A DNA stretch of 64,000 bases from Dechloromonas hortensis (GCF_009469765.1 NZ_SSSQ01000002.1:124001-188000); one strand, 5' to 3'; positions 1-8,973 are shown, numbered from the stretch's first letter. Translations and numbers: made by a program. The notes: generated by a model not told the origin, from the letters alone.

Positions 1-2
1 GC

Positions 3-149
3 GTCAAGCAATGGCTGGCCCTGTTGCGCCGTACATACCCGGAAGCCGAAGTGCTCTACCAGACCCTGCGCCCGATCAAGACGGCGGAGGGGATCGATGC
101 GGCGTTACTCGCCGCCGGCGTGCTGCAGGAAAGGCCGGTGCTGCAATGA
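3..149 (+). CDS. C-terminal end of an unidentified protein (5' truncated by window)
   Basis: An open frame enters at the left edge and ends at TGA 147-149, giving 48 residues that include WLALLRRTYPEAEV and a final ERPVLQ. It is the upstream partner of the TrmB-like gene: the stop overlaps the next start as ATGA (146-149), which points to one operon and coupled translation. The fragment carries no motif that I can assign to a family. The coding call rests on the uninterrupted frame, the overlap, and codon use like that of the neighbours. Confidence 0.55.
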   Translation, partial: VKQWLALLRRTYPEAEVLYQTLRPIKTAEGIDAALLAAGVLQERPVLQ

Positions 150-823
150 GCGCCACCCACGACGGCAATTCGCGGTTCATCTCCAGCGCCCAGGACGGGC
201 CGCACCGCGACCTGGAGGAACTCGTCCGCCGCCACATGGCGCACCCGTTCCGCAAGCCGATCCTCGATTACAACCGGGAGGCCTTCGCCGCCGCCATGGC
301 TGCCCGCGCCGCCTGGCAACCAGATGCGCCGCTGATCCTGGATGCCGGTTGCGGCGTCGGCTGGAGCACGCTGCGGCTGGCCGAGCAGTTTCCCGATCAT
401 TTCGTGTTCGGCGTCGATCAGTCGAGCGACCGCATCGGGCGCGGCAAGCCGATGGCGCTGCCGGCCAATGCCGTGCTGATCCGTGCCGATCTGGTCGATT
501 TCTGGCGCCTGCTGGCCGAGCACGGCGTGCGGCTGGCCCGCCATTACAACCTCTACCCGAACCCGTGGCCGAAGATCGGCCACCTGGCCCGGCGCTGGCA
601 GGGGCATGCGGTGTTTCCGGTCTGGCGCGAACTGGGCGGCGAACTGGAATGCCGCAGCAACTGGCGCATCTACATCGAGGAAATGGCGCAGGCGCTGACC
701 CTGCTCACCGGCCAGCCGGTCGCCGCCGAGCCATATGCCACCGACGATCCGATGACGCCTTTCGAGAAGAAATACCTCGCTTCCGGCCATCAGCTATGGC
801 GCTGCCGGGTCAGTCTGCAATGA
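146..823 (+). CDS. TrmB-like SAM-dependent tRNA methyltransferase
   Basis: This 225-residue protein has a SAM-binding glycine-rich loop (LILDAGCGVGWST, about residues 62-75) and the sequence YNLYPNPWPK near residue 133. That matches the signature of tRNA (guanine-N7)-methyltransferases, which make m7G46. Canonical TrmB has PDPWPKKRH; here it reads PNPWPKIGH, so this may be a paralogue rather than the housekeeping enzyme, and no symbol is given. The start ATG at 146 overlaps the stop of the preceding frame. An in-frame extension upstream to 11 exists but would overlap that gene. The next gene starts inside the stop codon, so the three form a tight operon. Confidence 0.75.
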   Translation: MSATHDGNSRFISSAQDGPHRDLEELVRRHMAHPFRKPILDYNREAFAAAMAARAAWQPDAPLILDAGCGVGWSTLRLAEQFPDHFVFGVDQSSDRIGRGKPMALPANAVLIRADLVDFWRLLAEHGVRLARHYNLYPNPWPKIGHLARRWQGHAVFPVWRELGGELECRSNWRIYIEEMAQALTLLTGQPVAAEPYATDDPMTPFEKKYLASGHQLWRCRVSLQ

Positions 824-1134
824 GCGTCTGCCAGTCCTGCGGCGCTTGCTGTGTCAGCTTTCGCGTCGATTTCCACCCGGCCGAGCTGGCCGGCGGCGCT
901 TTTTCCTGGGGGCAGGGCGTGCCGCCGGCCATGACTTTGCCGGTCACCGCCAACATCGTCCGCATGGCCGGCACCGATGCCAGCCCGGCGCGCTGCGTGG
1001 CGCTGGCCGGCGAGATCGGGGTGGCGGTAAATTGCACCATTTACGACGGTCGACCGTCGCCCTGCCGCGAATTCGATACCGAGCATGCCGCCTGCGGGCG
1101 GGCCCGGCAGCGCTGCGGCCTGCCGCCGCTTTAA
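820..1134 (+). CDS. YkgJ-family cysteine-cluster protein
   Basis: The 104-residue product starts MSVCQSCGACCVSF. The CxxCGACC arrangement near the N-terminus, with later cysteines (NCTIYDGRPSPCREF and the C-terminal HAACG and QRCG), is typical of the YkgJ/CxxCxxCC family of putative metal- or zinc-binding proteins. The biochemical role of the family is unknown. The ATG at 820 overlaps the previous stop as ATGA, so it is translationally coupled to the methyltransferase gene. Its stop (TAA 1132-1134) overlaps the convergent LysR gene by 4 nt. Confidence 0.8.
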   Translation: MSVCQSCGACCVSFRVDFHPAELAGGAFSWGQGVPPAMTLPVTANIVRMAGTDASPARCVALAGEIGVAVNCTIYDGRPSPCREFDTEHAACGRARQRCGLPPL

Positions 1135-2057
1135 GCGCTGGCCGCGCTTTCCCAGGGCGGGGCAGGCTGGAACAGGCTGGCCAGTTCATCGAGCAAGACC
1201 CGAACTTTCGGCACGCGGACCCGGCTCGGCGTATAGCAGGCGTAAAGATGGCGGCCGAAGCTGCTCATCGGCTCGAAATCGTCGAATAGCGTCTTGAGTC
1301 GGCCGGCGGCGATTTCCGGGCCGCACAGGTAGGTCGGCAGCAGCGCGATACCATGCCCGGCCAGCGTGGCGTCGAGAATGCAATCGACGTTGTTGAAACG
1401 GATCTTGCTGTCGATCGGAATGCGGATTTCATCACCGTTGCGGTCGAGTAGCTGCCACTCCCGGCTGTCGTCGGCGAGCAGGAAGGTGAAGCACTGGTGA
1501 TGGCTGAGTTCGTGCGGCGTCTTCGGCTCACCATGCGCCGCGAAGTAGGCCGGCGTTGCGCAGATCACCCGTTTCATGTGCGCCAGCTTGCGCGCCACGG
1601 CATCCTGCGGCGGGCTCTTGGTCAGGCGTAGCGCGAGGTCGATGTTGTCTTCGAGCAGGTCGACCAGAGCGTCGGTCAGCACCAGTTCGCAGGTCAGCTC
1701 CGGGTATTTGGCGACGATTTTTGGTAGCAGCGGCGCGATGTACAGGCGGCCGAAGGTGATCGAGGCGCTGATGCGCAGCACGCCGTGCGGCGCATCGCCC
1801 AGGTTGCGGACGGCGACTTCGGTGCTGTGGATCGCTTCCAGGGCGCGCAGCGCATGCTGGTGAAAGATTTCGCCGGAGGGCGTCAGACTGAGCTTGCGGG
1901 TCGAGCGTTCGAACAGGCGGACGCCGAAACTCTGTTCCAGTTCTGCCACCTGCTTGCTGATCTGCGCCCGTGAACAGTCCAGCCGGCGCGCCGCCGCTGC
2001 CATACTGCCGCTTTCGACGACCTTGACGAAGGCCTCCCAACTGTTGAGCCATTGCAT
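1131..2057 (-). CDS. LysR-family transcriptional regulator
   Basis: The 308-residue protein has an N-terminal winged HTH (residues 1-60, with AAARRLDCSRAQISKQVAELE) and a periplasmic-binding-like effector domain from about residue 90. It is transcribed away from the MFS gene at 2160 across a 102-bp gap that holds inverted repeats, the usual layout for a LysR protein controlling its divergent neighbour. The ligand is unknown. The start ATG is at 2057 on the minus strand. The MFS carrier plus thioesterase suggests a carboxylate or acyl compound as inducer, which is inference only. Confidence 0.88.
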   Translation of the reverse strand: MQWLNSWEAFVKVVESGSMAAAARRLDCSRAQISKQVAELEQSFGVRLFERSTRKLSLTPSGEIFHQHALRALEAIHSTEVAVRNLGDAPHGVLRISASITFGRLYIAPLLPKIVAKYPELTCELVLTDALVDLLEDNIDLALRLTKSPPQDAVARKLAHMKRVICATPAYFAAHGEPKTPHELSHHQCFTFLLADDSREWQLLDRNGDEIRIPIDSKIRFNNVDCILDATLAGHGIALLPTYLCGPEIAAGRLKTLFDDFEPMSSFGRHLYACYTPSRVRVPKVRVLLDELASLFQPAPPWESAASA

Positions 2058-2067
2058 ATTGTCAATG

Positions 2068-2113
2068 ATCCGTTGACGTAGTGGGCCGAATTATCGGCTT
2101 TTTGCCAACGGAT
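2068..2113. promoter_or_regulatory. nested inverted repeats in LysR/MFS divergent region
   Basis: ATCCGTTG (2068-2075) and CAACGGAT (2106-2113) are a perfect 8-bp inverted repeat 30 bp apart. Between them lies GCCGAATTATCGGC (2085-2098), with 5-bp arms. The pair sits midway between divergent starts at 2057 and 2160 and is a candidate operator region for the LysR protein. No classical T-N11-A box was confirmed. Confidence 0.35.
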
Positions 2114-2159
2114 TTGCTAACTATAGTGTGGTCTCGAACAAGAATTTTGGAATAAGCAT

Positions 2160-3374
2160 ATGTTGCGTTCATTGAATCGCCCCGACATCCTGATCGTCAC
2201 GCTGGCCGCCGCCGGCATCCTGATGGTCACCATGGGCGCCCGCCAGTCGCTCGGCCTGTTCATCGCGCCGATCGACGCCAGTACCGGCCTCGGTATTGCC
2301 AGCATCAGCCTGGCGCTGGCCGTCGGCCAATTCACCTGGGGGGCGATCCAGCCGGTGGCTGGCGCCGTGGCCGACCGTTACGGGCCGCGCGCCGTGCTGG
2401 TCGGCGGTCTGGTCATCCTCGCCCTCGGTTGCGCCATCACCCCGTTCATGGGCACCGGTTTCGGTCTGGTCGTTTCGCTCGGCCTGCTTTCGGCGATTGG
2501 TTCGGGGGCGGGCAGTTTTTCGGTGCTGATCGGCGCTGCCGCCCAGCGCCTGCCGATTGAGTCGCGTGGTGCCGCTTCCGGCGTCATCAATGCCGGCGGT
2601 TCCTTCGGCCAGTTCGTTTTTGCCCCGATCCTGCAGAAACTGATCCAGGGCATCGGCTGGATGGGCGCCATGTGGGCGATGGCCCTAATGACGCTGGCCG
2701 CCTTGCCGCTGATCGGCAAGCTGACCCGGCCGGTGGACGGGCACGTTGCGCACACGCATGAAGAAGGCGGCCTGAAGCGGGCGGTCGGCACGGCGATGAA
2801 AGATCCGAGCTACCTGCTGCTGCATGCCGGCTTCTTTACCTGCGGCTTCCATATCGCCTTCTTGGTCACCCATCTGCCGGGCGAGGTCAATCTGTGCGGT
2901 CTGCCGCCGGCGGTCGCCAGCTGGTCGCTGGCCATCATCGGGCTGGCCAATATTTTCGGCAGCCTGTACGCCGGTTCCTGCGTCGCCAAGTACCGCAGCA
3001 AGTACGTGTTGGCCGCGATGTATGCCTCGCGCGCCGTGCTGATCGCGCTTTACCTGATGGCGCCGCGCACCGAGCTGACCTTCTATCTGTTCGCCGCCGG
3101 CCTCGGTTTCACCTGGCTGGCCACCGTGCCGCCGACCGCCGCCATCGTCGGCAAGCTGTTCGGCATTCGCTATCTGGCGACGCTGTTCGGCCTGACCCTG
3201 CTCAGCCACCAGATCGGCGGCTTCCTCGGCGCTTACCTGGGCGGGCTGGTGATTACGCAGTTCGGCGACTTCGGCTGGATGTGGTACGCCGACATGGCGC
3301 TGGCCCTGGCGGCGGCGATCATCAATCTGCCGATCCGCGAAGCGCCGATCGCCCCGAAACTGGCGGTTGCCTGA
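2160..3374 (+). CDS. MFS transporter
   Basis: The 404-residue protein has about 12 hydrophobic segments. A loop of the form VADRYGPRAVLVGG after TM2 matches the MFS motif A (G-x-x-x-D-R-x-G). The C-terminal half repeats the six-helix bundle after a charged central loop (about residues 195-215, TRPVDGHVAHTHEEGG). It resembles monocarboxylate/oxalate-type carriers of the inner membrane, but the substrate cannot be read from sequence. It is divergent from the LysR regulator, and a PaaI-type thioesterase follows 32 bp downstream, probably in the same transcript. Confidence 0.85.
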   Translation: MLRSLNRPDILIVTLAAAGILMVTMGARQSLGLFIAPIDASTGLGIASISLALAVGQFTWGAIQPVAGAVADRYGPRAVLVGGLVILALGCAITPFMGTGFGLVVSLGLLSAIGSGAGSFSVLIGAAAQRLPIESRGAASGVINAGGSFGQFVFAPILQKLIQGIGWMGAMWAMALMTLAALPLIGKLTRPVDGHVAHTHEEGGLKRAVGTAMKDPSYLLLHAGFFTCGFHIAFLVTHLPGEVNLCGLPPAVASWSLAIIGLANIFGSLYAGSCVAKYRSKYVLAAMYASRAVLIALYLMAPRTELTFYLFAAGLGFTWLATVPPTAAIVGKLFGIRYLATLFGLTLLSHQIGGFLGAYLGGLVITQFGDFGWMWYADMALALAAAIINLPIREAPIAPKLAVA

Positions 3375-3406
3375 ACAGAATACAAAATAAAAGGAGAACA
3401 GCACCC

Positions 3407-3838
3407 ATGACGACACTACGTAGCGATGTATCCATTGCCGAGTTGAACGAGCGCGGCCAGGAATACCTGCCGGGCTATCTCGGCATCCAGATCCTCAGCC
3501 TGGCGCCGAATACCGTAAGCAGCCGGATGCCGGTCAAGAAACTGCATTTCGCCCCGAACGACTTCCTGCATGCGGCGAGTGTCGTCGCGCTGGCCGATAC
3601 GACCTGCGGCTACGCGACCATCGCCCATCTGCCGGACGGTGCCCAGTCCTTCACCACCATCGAACTGAAGAGCAACCATCTCGGTACGGTCAAGGAGGGC
3701 AGCATCGCCTGCGTGGCGACGGCGCAGCATCTCGGGCGCAATACGCAGGTCTGGGATGCGGTGGTCACCGATGAGGCGAACGGGCGGAAGATCGCACTCT
3801 TCCGCTGCACGCAGATGATTCTCTGGCCGAAGGGCTGA
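3407..3838 (+). CDS. PaaI/YbgC-type hotdog-fold thioesterase
   Basis: The 143-residue protein has hotdog-fold features: HFAPNDFLHAASVVALADTTCG, in which a polar or acidic residue on the central helix usually activates water, and later TTIELKSNHLGTVKEG, typical of the PaaI family. It probably hydrolyses an acyl-CoA in the cytoplasm. The ATG at 3407 is preceded by AGGAG (3392-3396). It lies downstream of the MFS gene, so the pair may import and process a carboxylic acid under LysR control. Confidence 0.8.
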   Translation: MTTLRSDVSIAELNERGQEYLPGYLGIQILSLAPNTVSSRMPVKKLHFAPNDFLHAASVVALADTTCGYATIAHLPDGAQSFTTIELKSNHLGTVKEGSIACVATAQHLGRNTQVWDAVVTDEANGRKIALFRCTQMILWPKG

Positions 3839-3869
3839 GTTTCGGCTTGGTTTAAGCGCCGTCCTGGCT

Positions 3870-4421
3870 TCAGGACGGCGACAGCGTCGCCACGACGCGG
3901 CCGGGTTCGATGCGGATGCTGCGCAGCAGCCAGCGGGCGGCGATTTCCTCGGCGCTGCCGTCCTCGCGCAGCACATAGACCGGCTTGCTGCGGAAATAGC
4001 TGGCGATTAGCGCGTTGATCGCCTGCTTGGCCCCTGGCGCCGCTTCGCGCGGTATGGCCTGCGATTCGATGCTGTGGGCGACCGGGTTTTCTAGGAAGAA
4101 GGCTTTGCGCTGGTCGTCGTAGCGGACGCCGGCCGTCCCGGTGACATCGACCGGTACGGCGCTGCCGCCAAGCAGCGCGATGTACAGGCGGGCGGCGATG
4201 CCGACCTTGCCTTCCGGGTTGCCTAGCGTGATGCGTGGCGCCTCGCGCAGCGTCACGGTCATCCAGCCGCCGTAGTTTTGCGACAGCTGACCGTTCTTGA
4301 GCAGCGAATTCTGGATTTCCGTTTCCGAAAACACCACTTCCCGGTCGAACAGGGCGGCGCCGACGCTGCCGACCAGGGCCAGGCCGGCGGCGAGCAATAG
4401 CGCGAAGCGCGTCGTTTTCAT
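3870..4421 (-). CDS. DUF1439 family (YceB-like) exported protein
   Basis: The 183-residue product has an N-terminal signal segment (MKTTRFALLLAAGLALVGSV) followed by a domain resembling DUF1439/YceB, with FSETEIQNSLLKNGQ near the start. YceB-type proteins are periplasmic or lipoproteins of unknown function. No lipobox cysteine is visible here, so a secreted or membrane-anchored form is more likely than a lipoprotein. It starts 5 nt after the transaldolase stop on the same strand and is probably co-transcribed. Confidence 0.7.
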   Translation of the reverse strand: MKTTRFALLLAAGLALVGSVGAALFDREVVFSETEIQNSLLKNGQLSQNYGGWMTVTLREAPRITLGNPEGKVGIAARLYIALLGGSAVPVDVTGTAGVRYDDQRKAFFLENPVAHSIESQAIPREAAPGAKQAINALIASYFRSKPVYVLREDGSAEEIAARWLLRSIRIEPGRVVATLSPS

Positions 4422-4426
4422 GCTGG

Positions 4427-5464
4427 CTACTGCACCAGTTCCAGCAGCTTGGCGAAGGCCTCGGCAAACTGCTTGAGGCCGGCTGCCAGCAATTCCTGGC
4501 CGACGGCATCGAGGTCGATGCCCAGGGCGGCGAGGGCAGCCAGTTGCGCCTGCGCGGCATCGAGCTGGCGACCCAGCGTGGCAGCCGCTTCGCCGTGGTC
4601 GCGGAAGGCGGTGAGGGTGACGTCGGGCACGGTATTGACGGTGCCAGCGCCGATCAGTTCCTCGACGTAAATTACATCGCGGTAGGCCGGGTTCTTGGTC
4701 GAGGTCGAGGCCCAGAGCAGCATCTGTTGCCGGGCGCCGCCGGGCAGGGCGGCGGACTGCTGCCAGCGGGCGTATTCGTTGCGGGCGAAGGCGATGGCGG
4801 TCTTGCCCTGCAATTCAACCGGCAGCTTGGGGTCGAGCAGGCTGTCGAGGCGGCTGATGAAGACGCTGGCCACCGAAGCGATGCGGTCGACCGGCTGGCC
4901 GGCGGCAAAACGGCGCTCGATGCCGGCGCGGTAGGCGGCCTGGACGCTGGCCAGTTGGGCCGGCCCGAAGATCAGCGTGACATTGACGTTGATGCCTTCG
5001 GCGATGGCGTCGGCAATCGCCGTCAGGCCGGCGGTGGTTGCCGGAATCTTGATCATCGCGTTCGGCCGGTCGATTTCCTGCCACAGCCGGCGGGCGGCAG
5101 CCAGCGTGCCGGCTGCGTCGTCGGCCAGGCTCGGTGCCACCTCGAAACTGACGAAGCCGGCTTGGCCTTGGCTGGCGGCATGGAGGGGGGCGAACAGCTC
5201 GCAGGCCCGGCGGATATCGGGCAGGACCAGCGTTTCGAAGCGTTTTTCCGGGGTGACCGCAGCACTCTTCAGGCGGGCGGCTTCGGCCTGGTAGCCGGGG
5301 TCGGTGCGAATCGCGTTATAGAAGATGGCCGGGTTGGAAGTGACGCCGGCAATGGCGTCGTCGGCGATCCAGCGGGCAAGTTCGCCGGAATCGAGCAACT
5401 GGCGGGTCAGGTTGTCCAGCCAGATCTGCTGGCCGAGCGGGGCGATGGCTTTGATGCGAGACAT
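4427..5464 (-). CDS. tal: transaldolase
   Basis: The 345-residue enzyme contains IAGVTSNPAIFYNAI near the N-terminus and NAMIKIPATTAGL, whose lysine is the Schiff-base residue of transaldolases. It transfers a dihydroxyacetone unit between sedoheptulose-7-phosphate and glyceraldehyde-3-phosphate in the non-oxidative pentose phosphate pathway. Length and motifs match the longer bacterial subgroup rather than E. coli TalB. The start ATG is at 5464. The upstream region begins the DnaA-box repeat area. Confidence 0.9.
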   Translation of the reverse strand: MSRIKAIAPLGQQIWLDNLTRQLLDSGELARWIADDAIAGVTSNPAIFYNAIRTDPGYQAEAARLKSAAVTPEKRFETLVLPDIRRACELFAPLHAASQGQAGFVSFEVAPSLADDAAGTLAAARRLWQEIDRPNAMIKIPATTAGLTAIADAIAEGINVNVTLIFGPAQLASVQAAYRAGIERRFAAGQPVDRIASVASVFISRLDSLLDPKLPVELQGKTAIAFARNEYARWQQSAALPGGARQQMLLWASTSTKNPAYRDVIYVEELIGAGTVNTVPDVTLTAFRDHGEAAATLGRQLDAAQAQLAALAALGIDLDAVGQELLAAGLKQFAEAFAKLLELVQ

Positions 5465-5521
5465 GCGCGTGGGTCCGTTAGCTAAAAACGTCAGTCTAGC
5501 AGCGCACTTTCATAAATTCTA

Positions 5522-5625
5522 TTTATCCCCGTTTTGGTCGGGTAAGTCTGTGGATAAGCTCGGGATGGTTTCGCTAATCCATTGTCCGGCAAGGGAAAAG
5601 AAGCGTTGCTCAAAAAATGGGCGAC
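5522..5625 (+). repeat. DnaA-box repeat, unit 1
   Basis: First of three related direct repeats. It begins TTTATCCCCGTTTTGGTCGG, contains GGGTAAGTCTGTGGATAAGC, runs through CTAATCCATTG, and ends with a TGCTCAAAAAATGGGC block. The perfect DnaA 9-mer TGTGGATAA lies at 5549-5557. It occupies the gap between tal and the tautomerase gene. Confidence 0.75.
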
Positions 5626-5731
5626 TGCCGCCCGGCTATCGCTTATTCAGATCAAAGCTATCGCCACAATGCAATTTTCCGAGCGCGGCCTTTGCGTTAG
5701 GCTGCCTGTTTTCACATTTCAGGAGAGCGCG

Positions 5732-5935
5732 ATGCCCTACGTCAATATCAAGATCACCCGCGAAGGGGCGACCGCGGAGCAGAAGGCCGAACTGATCCAC
5801 GGCGTTACCGAACTGCTGCGCACGGTGCTTGGCAAGAATCCGCAAACCACGGTCGTCGTCATTGATGAAGTGGAGACCGACAACTGGGGGATCGGCGGCG
5901 AAAGCGTCACCCTCCGCCGCCAGCGCGGGCAATAG
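5732..5935 (+). CDS. 4-oxalocrotonate tautomerase family protein
   Basis: The 67-residue protein begins MPYVNIKITREG. After removal of Met the N-terminal proline would be the catalytic base of the tautomerase superfamily. Length and the later TTVVVIDEVETDNWGIGG segment fit the 4-OT/DmpI group, which interconverts enol and keto acids as a small hexamer. The start at 5732 is supported by AGGAG at 5721-5725; longer in-frame starts (from 5582) are not. No aromatic catabolic genes are adjacent, so the physiological substrate is unknown. It is isolated between DnaA-box repeat units 1 and 2. Confidence 0.85.
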   Translation: MPYVNIKITREGATAEQKAELIHGVTELLRTVLGKNPQTTVVVIDEVETDNWGIGGESVTLRRQRGQ

Positions 5936-5968
5936 TTTCAAGCGGTCCGGCGCTGTGTATAAGCAGCG

Positions 5969-6072
5969 TTTATCCACTTTTTTATTGGGTAAGTCTGTGG
6001 ATAAGCGCTGGATAGATTCGCCAAGTCATTGATGGCGCAGCGTTTGTGGGGGTGTGCTCAAGAATTGGGCAG
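5969..6072 (+). repeat. DnaA-box repeat, unit 2
   Basis: Second unit, 447 bp after the first. It shares GGGTAAGTCTGTGGATAAGC, a CCAAGTCATTG block and TGCTCAAGAATTGGGC. The perfect DnaA box TGTGGATAA is at 5996-6004. Near-boxes lie just before it: TTATCCACT at 5970-5978 and TGTGTATAA at 5954-5962. Confidence 0.75.
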
Positions 6073-6098
6073 ATTCGCTGTTCTGGGAATAGATAATT

Positions 6099-6200
6099 TT
6101 TATCCCCGTTTTAGTCGGGTAAGTCTGTGGATAAGCTCTGGGCAAGCTGGCCAATCCATTGATCTGGCAAGCCTTTTCCTGCTTTGCGCAAATTTTGAGC
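6099..6200 (+). repeat. DnaA-box repeat, unit 3
   Basis: Third unit, starting 130 bp after unit 2. It begins TTTATCCCCGTTTTAGTCGG and has the perfect DnaA box TGTGGATAA at 6126-6134, followed by GGCCAATCCATTGAT and a diverged 3' block. The 444-bp stretch 5936-6379 holds units 2 and 3, an AT-rich acnB promoter area (about 6250-6275), and no gene that I can support. Confidence 0.75.
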
Positions 6201-6261
6201 AGTCGACCGCCGGGGTCTGGCGCCGGCGCATGCCGCACTTAGCAAAAGCGGTGAGATAACA

Positions 6262-6277
6262 TATAATATATAAGACT
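6262..6277. promoter_or_regulatory. degenerate copy of the mdh/GntR palindrome upstream of acnB
   Basis: TATAATATATAAGACT matches the palindrome TGTCTTATATAAGACA (found between mdh and the GntR gene) at 12 of 16 positions, with the right half ATAAGAC intact. It lies about 105 bp before the acnB start, in an AT-rich stretch that also looks like a promoter. It may be a shared operator for TCA genes, or simply a promoter -10 region. Confidence 0.3.
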
Positions 6278-6379
6278 TGCGGGCCGGCCTTGGGAAGCAA
6301 CATGCCGAACCATTCGGCCGTCGCCATTGTCGTAAAATATTCGTTTTCCCAGAGCAACCCTTTACGAAAGGAAGTCGCC

Positions 6380-8968
6380 GTGCTTGAAGCCTATCGCGCC
6401 CACGTAGCAGAGCGTGCAGCCCTCGGTATCCCGCCGCTGCCCCTGTCCAAGCAACAGACCACCGAACTGGTCGGCCTGCTGAAGAATCCGCCGAAGGGCG
6501 AAGAAGCCGCTCTGGTCGAGCTGATTACCTACCGCGTTCCGGCCGGTGTGGATGATGCCGCCAAGGTCAAGGCCGAGTTCCTGGCCAAGGTCGCCAAGGG
6601 CGAAGAAGCCTGCGCCCTGATCTCCAAGGAAAAAGCCACCGAACTGCTCGGCACCATGCTCGGCGGTTACAACGTCAAGCCGCTGATCGACCTGCTTGCC
6701 TGCCCGACCTGCGGCGCCGTCGCCGCCGAAGGCCTGAAGAAGACCCTGCTGGTGTTCGACTTCTTCCACGATGTCGCCGAGCTGGCCAAGGCCGGCAACG
6801 CCAATGCCAAGAACGTCATCCAGTCCTGGGCTGACGGCGAGTGGTTTACCTCGCGTCCGGAAGTTCCGGCTTCGCAGAAGCTGACCGTCTTCAAGGTCAC
6901 CGGCGAAACCAATACCGACGACCTGTCGCCGGCACCGGATGCCTGGTCGCGTCCTGACATCCCGCTGCACGCCCTGGCCATGCTGAAGAACCCGCGTCCG
7001 GGTATCGAAGCCGACGAGCCGGGTTCGCGCGGCCCGATCAAGCAACTCGAAGCGCTGGCCAAGAAGGGCAACCTGATCGCCTACGTCGGCGACGTCGTCG
7101 GTACCGGTTCTTCCCGCAAGTCGGCCACCAACTCGGTGCTGTGGTTCACCGGCGAAGACATTCCTTTCGTCCCGAACAAGCGTTTCGGTGGCGTCTGCCT
7201 CGGCTCCAAGATCGCCCCGATCTTCTTCAACACCATGGAAGATGCCGGCGCGCTGCCGATCGAACTCGATTGCGGCCAGATGGACATGGGCGACGAGATC
7301 GAACTGCGTGTCGATGCCGCTACCGCCAAGGTCACCGCGCTGAAGAACGGCACCGTGATCGCCGAATCGCAGCTCAAGACTGCCGTGATCATGGACGAAG
7401 TCCGTGCCGGCGGCCGTATTCCGCTGATCATCGGCCGTGGCCTGACCACCAAGGCGCGCGAATTCCTCGGCCTGCCGCAATCCACGCTGTTCCGCCTGCC
7501 GCAGAACCCGGCCGACGACGGCAAGGGCTACTCGCTGGCCCAGAAGATGGTCGGCAAGGCCTGTGGCGTGACTGGCATCCTGCCGGGCACCTACTGCGAG
7601 CCGAAGATGACCACCGTCGGTTCGCAAGACACCACCGGCCCGATGACCCGCGACGAACTGAAGGATCTGGCCTGCCTCGGCTTCTCCGCCGATCTGGTCA
7701 TGCAGTCCTTCTGCCACACCGCGGCTTATCCGAAGCTGGTCGACGTCAAGATGCACCGCGAACTGCCGTCCTTCATCTCGACCCGTGGCGGCGTCTCGCT
7801 GCGTCCGGGCGACGGCGTCATCCACTCCTGGCTGAACCGCCTGCTGCTGCCGGACACCGTCGGTACCGGCGGTGACTCGCACACCCGTTTCCCGATCGGC
7901 ATCTCCTTCCCGGCCGGTTCCGGTCTGGTCGCCTTTGCCGCCGCCACCGGCGTCATGCCGCTGGACATGCCGGAATCCGTACTGGTCCGCTTCAAGGGCA
8001 AGATGCAGGACGGCATCACCCTGCGCGACCTGGTTAACGCCATTCCGCTGTACGCCATCAAGGCTGGCCTGCTGACCGTCGAGAAGAAGGGCAAGAAGAA
8101 CGTCTTCTCCGGCCGCATCCTCGAAATCGAAGGTCTGCCGGATCTCAAGGTCGAACAGGCCTTCGAACTGTCCGACGCCGCCGCCGAGCGTTCCGCCGCT
8201 GCTTGCGCCATCGCCCTGAACAAGGAACCGATCGTCGAGTACATGCGTTCGAACATCACCCTGATGAAGTGGATGATCGCCGAAGGCTATCAGGATGCCC
8301 GCACCCTGAAGCGCCGCATCAATGCCATGGAAGACTGGATTGCCAACGGCACGCTGTTGAAGGCTGACGTCAACGCCCAGTACGCCGCCGTCATCGAAAT
8401 CGATCTGGCTGAAGTCACCGAGCCGATCCTGGCCTGCCCGAACGATCCGGACGACGTCAAGATCCTCTCCGAAGTCGCCGGCGCCAAGATCGACGAAGTC
8501 TTCATCGGCTCCTGCATGACCAACATCGGCCACTTCCGTGCCGCCGGCAAGGTCCTCGAAGGCAAGTCGGACATCCCGACCCGTCTGTGGATCGCTCCGC
8601 CGACCAAGATGGATGCGCTGATCCTGACCGAAGAAGGCTACTACGGCGTCCTCGGCAAGTCCGGCGCGCGCATGGAAATGCCGGGCTGCTCGCTGTGTAT
8701 GGGCAACCAGGCACAGATCCGCAAGGGCTCCACCGCGATCTCCACCTCCACCCGCAACTTCCCGAACCGCCTTGGTATCGACACCCAGGTGTACCTCGGT
8801 TCCGCCGAACTGGCCGCCATGTGCGCCCTGGCCGGCCGCATCGTGACCGTTCCGGAATACATGGAGCAGATCAAGCTGGTGAACGCCAAGGCCGGCGAAG
8901 TCTATCGCTACATGAACTTCGACCAGATTCCGGAGTTCGTCGAGCAGGCTGCGACCGTCGAGATGTAA
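6380..8968 (+). CDS. acnB: aconitate hydratase B / 2-methylisocitrate dehydratase
   Basis: From the GTG at 6380 the protein is 862 residues, close to E. coli AcnB (865), and begins [24 protein letters not shown] at 6367-6374 is the likely ribosome-binding site. In-frame frames reaching back to 6290 have no such site. Cysteines for the [4Fe-4S] cluster are visible in [15 protein letters not shown] and [10 protein letters not shown]. It isomerises citrate to isocitrate in the TCA cycle, and AcnB enzymes can also act on 2-methyl-cis-aconitate. It stands alone, away from the other TCA genes at 36-48 kb, and ends in a strong terminator. Confidence 0.96.
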   Translation: MLEAYRAHVAERAALGIPPLPLSKQQTTELVGLLKNPPKGEEAALVELITYRVPAGVDDAAKVKAEFLAKVAKGEEACALISKEKATELLGTMLGGYNVKPLIDLLACPTCGAVAAEGLKKTLLVFDFFHDVAELAKAGNANAKNVIQSWADGEWFTSRPEVPASQKLTVFKVTGETNTDDLSPAPDAWSRPDIPLHALAMLKNPRPGIEADEPGSRGPIKQLEALAKKGNLIAYVGDVVGTGSSRKSATNSVLWFTGEDIPFVPNKRFGGVCLGSKIAPIFFNTMEDAGALPIELDCGQMDMGDEIELRVDAATAKVTALKNGTVIAESQLKTAVIMDEVRAGGRIPLIIGRGLTTKAREFLGLPQSTLFRLPQNPADDGKGYSLAQKMVGKACGVTGILPGTYCEPKMTTVGSQDTTGPMTRDELKDLACLGFSADLVMQSFCHTAAYPKLVDVKMHRELPSFISTRGGVSLRPGDGVIHSWLNRLLLPDTVGTGGDSHTRFPIGISFPAGSGLVAFAAATGVMPLDMPESVLVRFKGKMQDGITLRDLVNAIPLYAIKAGLLTVEKKGKKNVFSGRILEIEGLPDLKVEQAFELSDAAAERSAAACAIALNKEPIVEYMRSNITLMKWMIAEGYQDARTLKRRINAMEDWIANGTLLKADVNAQYAAVIEIDLAEVTEPILACPNDPDDVKILSEVAGAKIDEVFIGSCMTNIGHFRAAGKVLEGKSDIPTRLWIAPPTKMDALILTEEGYYGVLGKSGARMEMPGCSLCMGNQAQIRKGSTAISTSTRNFPNRLGIDTQVYLGSAELAAMCALAGRIVTVPEYMEQIKLVNAKAGEVYRYMNFDQIPEFVEQAATVEM

Positions 8969-8973
8969 GTTGC

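Noticed and set aside
5522..6200. DnaA-box region as the chromosome origin oriC
   Set aside because: Only three perfect boxes are present, spaced by 447 and 130 bp. dnaA, dnaN, gyrB, parAB and mnmG are absent nearby. Kept only as a possible titration or repeat locus.
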